Assembly (NCBI GenBank): GCA_003260075.1
Contig: QLIY01000428.1
Coordinates: forward strand, 1 to 64,000
Direction of reading: 5' to 3'
Length of the DNA stretch: 64,000 bases
Source: Phallusia mammillata
Taxonomy: Eukaryota > Chordata > Ascidiacea > Phlebobranchia > Ascidiidae
The position numbers and the translations under genes are program-made. Position 1 is the first letter of the stretch. Each line of letters begins with the position of its first letter. Positions 58,712-64,000 of the stretch are shown one piece after another. The notes under the pieces were generated by a model. It was not told where the DNA came from, did no database searches, and saw nothing but the letters and a program-made list of their open reading frames with translations.

Positions 58712-61700
58712 TTACTTAAAGTTTTCTAACTTTAGGACCCAAGCCCATTGACAAGGTAATTCAGAAATCGTTGCATCGGGAAAATTAACATGGATTACTT
58801 TCCCAGAAACAGTAAAATTAAGTGGGGTTGTCATTCCTAACATTGATATTTTAGCATCGCTGCCCATAGACATTGGTGATCCAAGTTGAAGTAAATTATT
58901 AGCTGGCCAACTTAGAACAAATGCATAAACAGCTTTATCCTTAGCAGTGTACCAAATCCCATCAGTGAGACTGTCGTTCTGTGATCTCCATGGTTTGCTC
59001 GAGTAAACTGCTTCTCCGTTAACTTTCAACCAACTTCCCATTTGTCGAAGTCGTTCTTGGAAGATGGGAGCGATGATTCCGTCCTTGGTCGGTCCGACGT
59101 TCATCAACATGTTTCCACCGCAGCTGATGGTTGATGTAAACGTCTGAAACAACACCAACTTTTACTTGAAATTGTTTCTGTTAGTTGATTTATGCAACAA
59201 AAATAGTAGGGATGTGCCAAAACAGCAAAATGTTCTGTTTGGTCGAACACAAAGCATCTCAAGTCAATGCTCGGCGAGCATGCTCGGTGCATTGTGACAT
59301 CACAACCATTCCCTATTACAAGCTAGATTTGTAGCTTTCCAAGGTCTGTTACGTAACCAGCGGTGTATTAAGCTGTATAGGGCCGAGAATACGCATTTTT
59401 CACAATCTAACAGTCAATTTTGATCTTGGACACCTTTCAAACACTACTTTCGTATGTTAACAGGGCATGAATATGCAAATTTAATGCTCGGGTCAGTTCG
59501 TGCAACTGTTTGGCTGAGCATCGAGCATCAAAAACAGCGATGCTCGGTATCAAGTACTCGGGTTCTGGCATCACTCGGCTCGGCCCATCCATAAATATTG
59601 TTGGTTTTGTAAAAATAACAAAACTATAAAATAGTTGAATTCCATTATTGCAGCATTTGCAACAAANTGATCTTGGACACCTTTCAAACACTACTTTCAT
59701 ATGTTAACAGGACATGAATGTGCAAATATAATGCTCGGGTCAGTTCGTGCAACTGTTTGGCTGAGCATTGAGCATCAAAAACAGCGATGCTCAGTACCAA
59801 GTACTCGGGTTCTGGCTCGGCTGGGCCCATCCATAAATATTGTTGGTTTTGTAAAAATAACAAAACTATAAAATAGTTGAATTCCATTATTGCAGCATTT
59901 GCAACAAAACAGTTTTAACAAAGTATTTCTTACTCTAAGGATTTCTTCAATTGTCAAGTAATCATCGAGAAGAGCATCTCTTCGATAACCCCATGACCTT
60001 CTGTCAATTGTCATGCAATTCTCCCACTTATGGTTCTGTAACTTTCCTGGGTTATATCTGAAATTTAAATTAACAATATTTCAAACTTATCCCAAAAATT
60101 GTAGTGACCTCAACCAAAACTGACAACAGTTCCAACAGACTTAAGCATTGCAAAACCACACACTGTAAATGATCTAACTTCAAACTCTAACAAAATATAA
60201 ACTTTTCAAAGTTTATCAACACCGGTTATGTACAATTAATTAAATGAATTAAATGCACTGGATAGTAAGACAGGTGATTTTCAACCAAAACATTTGACCT
60301 TTTTGTTCAATCAATGTAGCATTCATTTAAGCAACTTTAACGTGTTTAATGTTACATGGTTATTACATCGTAACAGCAACATGAATTTGACTGAGAAAGA
60401 ATAACAAAGGACTATTTGTGTACACACCTGTCCTGGCAAGTGTAGTAACCTCCATGGTGACAGGCACAACCATTGCCCCAACGATCGTTTGTTACAACTG
60501 TGTCCTGCAAAGCACAACAATAATAAATGCTTGAATACATTAAAGCAGATACCTTTGTTGGATTTCGAAAAGGACTAACTGAGATACATTGTCAAAAAAT
60601 GTGGTTTGCAAACCTAAATAGATATGCTAAGCAGGGATGAAATAAAAATAATGCAACAAGTTGTTTTGAAAGTGTCATATTTCTGCAAGTTCTTCTTCCC
60701 ACTTGCAGCATTGCTCACATGATGGATTGCATATTTTGCAGCTTGTTGATTAACAATCAGTGTTTGTTATCCAACAAATGGTGCCAGTTTCCATCTGTGA
60801 CATCACATGAACCAAAACAAACAAACCTTCACTGGACTCTCGTTGTAAAGCCAGGCAAGAAATCCAGTTGAGTTCCAGTATTCGACAGGCCCAGAGTCTC
60901 CGTCCGACCAAACAACTTCAGGTTTGTAATTGTTCACGATCTCGTATAACTCAGGCATTGTTTTGTCCGTCACATATTTCCGAGTAGAAAAGTTTGCAGC
61001 CTGGTCACTGCAATAAAATGAAGTTTTTTTAAGGTTGCAAAACATCTGGCACTTACTGAGATAAAACTAAGCACAAAACTGGTTAATTTTATATCCTTAA
61101 GAAACAATTTATTTTAATTTTTAATAATCATGCTCAAAAGAAACCTTAAACTGTGTGAAATTCCATATTTTGCATCTGAAGACATCACATGTAAAACCCA
61201 TGTAAGCTCCTTAGTTAAATTGTTGTGGAAGTTACACAAGTAAAAGAATTAATAAAATGCATGACAAAGCACTTTTGTTGATTCTAAGGTTTTGTGAAAC
61301 ATTCAGAATTACACAATGTGCCATTGTTCATTTATCCCTTCTTATGGTTTTACATTGTCTTGTTCAAACAAAGAGTTTGCCTTTTTAAGCTCCTTCAGAT
61401 GACAGTCAGGTATCTTTAAAAATGGTAATTCAAATAAGATGACTCAAAAAGTGTCGAGCTTTTACAAATGACAAAAGTGGGCCACTAAATAAACAACTTA
61501 TGGTGCAGCTGCTGCGCGTTCAGTCATGATCCACCAATTGTGCCCTTTACTGTTTTGCGCTTCATAACATTTTAACGTTGAGCAGCTATTTCCCGCTTAG
61601 TGACTGCTTCAGTGCAATTGTGTCGCTATGTGTTCCTTTACAAATAAAACTCAATCCACTTACTTTAAATACAGGGGGTTGAACCATTCAAACAATGAGT

Positions 61701-63237
61701 GATATAGTCCAAATTTGATTGAAGTTTTGTTGATGGCGTTAGCAAGTTCACCAACTAGATCACGATGAGGTCCAACATCCATAGAATTCCAATTCCACGA
61801 AACATTTGACGGCCAGTTTGTGAATCCTTCGTGGTGCTTGCTGGTCAGGACAATATACTTTGCACCAGATTCTAATAATAGAACACTCTTAAGAAATACA
61901 TACCAGAACAATTTTCATTCCTACATTGCACCTAAGACATGACATTTTTTTGCAAAATGGGCACAAACACGTTTTTAGTCATTTTTAGATGACTGTTTCC
62001 TACTTTAGAATTATTTAAAACAAGAGGTATTAGTAAGAAAAATCAAGAAACACTAGGTTTTTTTTTCTGATTGACAGAATGAAATACTGCCAACAATTTC
62101 CGATTAACTGTTTCCTGATTCAGTTTGATGCAACAAATCTTCACACACAGTGGTTGCATGCAGGCAATTGTCTAGACCAGCATCAATGTTTTAAATATAG
62201 GCAACAAAGTCTTTGCTGCTTAAACCAGCAGATCATGACTTATAAATATAATGACTGACTGTGAACAAATTGAAAACTAATAAATCCATTCAGCAAGGTG
62301 TAAACAGCAGAAAATTGGTTCCTTATTGGTTCATAAACAAATGTCCAAACTTGTAAAATGTTTGGGTTTTGAAACATTTATTCAAATAACCAACACAATA
62401 TGTTTGAATTTAAACATCAGCCAAAACAGTCATTTACACCTTCTATATTTACAAATTAAATTTATTTTCACCTTCAAAGATTTCAGCCCAATCCTCTGGG
62501 TCGAAGAACTCAGTTGTAAAATCTCGCGCAAAGTCGGGATAAGTAAATTCTGGAGGATAATTCTGCTTCATAAAGTTGACAACATCAGCGTGAGGAGTTG
62601 GACCCTGGAAACAAAGTACAAAGATTATGGAAAGTATATTAATGTGTCAAACTGTCAATGCTAGAATATTGTTCCTGTATAATTTAGTCAAAACATAATA
62701 ATGAGTCTAATGTTTTCATGCAAAACACTAAACAACAAACTGTTAAACAGAATTATTATCCAATGGCACCTGTTCTTTCGTTCTTGTGTTTTACAACATT
62801 ACATATTTAAGTGGTATATATGTTTTGCAAAAACAAACATCACAAAATTAAAAAAATTTGAAAACAAAAATTTGCATCAAGTAACAGTGGTCTGTTTTGC
62901 AAAACAATGATTTATTTACCTGCCAGAAATTCCAAAACCACTCGCTAACATAACTTGGAACAGAGAAAACACCCCAGTGAATAAAAATTCCAAACTTCGC
63001 CTCGTCGTACCAAGTTGGCAACGGACGGGAATCAAGTGAATCCCAGGTTGGCTCGTATTTTACATCTTTCTTCTGTTGAAATTCAACTTTCTCCACAAAT
63101 TCCTCAGTAACTACTCCATTTCCCAACTTTTCCAAATTAACCTGCAGTTCTCGCATAACAAACTCCTCATCTGCAAGAACTTGGCTTGCAGCAAAACACA
63201 GAATCAAACTTGCTACCAAAATATTTCCACAAAACAT
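58712..63237 (-). CDS. Secreted GH29 alpha-L-fucosidase
   Basis: Exons in order: 63237-62920 (signal peptide [20 protein letters not shown], then [14 protein letters not shown] and [14 protein letters not shown]), 62604-62472, 61871-61664 ([14 protein letters not shown]), 61007-60827 ([13 protein letters not shown] with the nucleophile Asp), 60504-60428 ([15 protein letters not shown]), 60057-59934 ([19 protein letters not shown]), 59143-58712 ([15 protein letters not shown] to stop). A further in-frame ATG lies at 63276, but a strong acceptor (TTGTTGCAG) falls between the two, so 63237 is preferred. The enzyme should be lysosomal or secreted. It is a tandem paralogue of the anchored enzyme downstream: two exons here correspond to a single exon (54153-54353) there, and the first part of the last exon is nearly identical between them while the C-terminal ends differ. 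Confidence 0.92.
59216..59930. repeat. Dispersed GAGCATG/CTCGG repeat, partly doubled at an unresolved base
   Basis: The segment 59216-59410 (tcaatgctcggcgagcatgc, gtgcattgtgacatcacaa) is also found in an intron of the other fucosidase at 54650-54830. The part 59430-59666 is repeated at 59668-59910 with a few changes on either side of n 59667, again a haplotype join. The family is not recognised. Confidence 0.6.
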
Positions 63238-64000
63238 CGCATTTATCGGCAATTTTCTCTCTGCAACAAGTAACATTATGTAAAACTTTGTTTGATACGC
63301 AAGCAGACAGCTTTCTGCGATGTTTATTTCGTAAATTGGGAAAATTTTGTCAACCCGTAGGGAAAATGTGTGACGTCACAGTGACGTCATTATGTGCCTG
63401 ACGTGTTCGTACTATGACATAGTTCATCATATGTAAAGGTCATTGGTGGATGTGCAGGTATGACGTAGTTATGACGTGTGGTCATGAAAGTATACCAGAA
63501 CCCGACCCCAAAGCTAATTAAGCAGTTAATTAACATGCTTTATTTTTTGCCACATAAATTCAAATGTGCAACAAAATTATGTGTGATGGTCTTACTTTCG
63601 GTTGACCTAAAAATAACTCTGTCTATCACAAGCAGTAGAAACACTAAATACGTCTCGTTTATATAAAGTTTTACTGTATCAGAATCACATATTGTTTGAT
63701 TATTGTCAAATAATCTAACAGTTTGAAAAGCATATGTTTGTGTGTAACACTGCAAACTGGAGTTATTGGCTTAAGCTAAATTAGACTTCATGTGACACAC
63801 ATTTTTGTGACACTAATCCGGTTATTTCTGATGTTTCAATAAATTTTGCAATTTGCAAAATGTTGCAGCAGGTTTGCTCATCCGGAACGTTCAGTTACGG
63901 TTGACTGAATTTGTATGTCACGGTTGACTTTAGATTAAATTTTGATTTATATTTTCGCAACATTAGCATGGGATACTTGTATTTCGTAAACAATGCAATA
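63238..64000. other. Upstream flank of the secreted fucosidase
   Basis: No exon recognised from the start codon to the window end. The promoter of the secreted fucosidase should be here. Apart from two CRE-like sites and further atgacgt motifs (63460-63475), nothing stands out. Confidence 0.5.
63371..63389. promoter_or_regulatory. Two CRE-like palindromes (TGACGTCA) in tandem
   Basis: TGACGTCA at 63371-63378 and again at 63382-63389, about 140 bases upstream of the fucosidase start codon. This octamer is the consensus CREB/ATF site; a paired arrangement one helical turn apart is unlikely by chance. Function is inferred only. Confidence 0.4.

Overview
The window is animal nuclear DNA. Its genes have many small exons with GT-AG introns, and it holds animal-specific families: a plakin-repeat protein, GH18 chitinases with CBM14 domains, a nicotinic-type Cys-loop receptor, a Src-family kinase and GH29 fucosidases. 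Compact AT-rich introns, extreme allelic duplication and splice acceptors just upstream of several start codons suggest a tunicate, most likely a Ciona species. This is inference; no species marker was checked.

Layout: (1) 1-7.6 kb, minus strand: a plakin-repeat protein whose first exons encode transmembrane anchors; the promoter-side exon is present twice. (2) 7.9-23.8 kb, minus strand: two tandem GH18 chitinase genes, each with a Thr/Pro linker and two C-terminal CBM14 domains. A scrap of the neighbouring receptor gene lies between them, which marks a segmental duplication. (3) 24.4-29.3 kb, minus strand: a non-alpha nicotinic acetylcholine receptor-like subunit. (4) 31.1-36.3 kb, minus strand: a Src-family tyrosine kinase (SH3-SH2-kinase-tail) whose first coding exon was not found. 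(5) 41.8-52.6 kb, plus strand: a RIP-like non-RD kinase followed by a long scaffold (disordered Pro/acidic linker, helical domain A, two SH3 domains, helical domain B). Splice phases allow all of it to be one protein. This is the most novel locus in the window. (6) 53.4-63.2 kb, minus strand: two tandem GH29 alpha-L-fucosidase genes. One is secreted; the other carries an N-terminal membrane anchor and a long stalk.

The sequence carries an assembly signature. About 31 runs of 8 to 99 G, always G on the given strand, and five single n bases sit at joins. Many joins are flanked by near-identical copies of the same locus (probably the two haplotypes placed end to end); others replace lost coding sequence. 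Duplications and broken exons next to these joins should not be read as biology without checking.

Transposable elements are mostly short non-autonomous hAT-like elements with terminal inverted repeats and 8-bp target duplications. There are also tRNA-derived SINE-like pieces, a gypsy integrase remnant and a large fold-back element.
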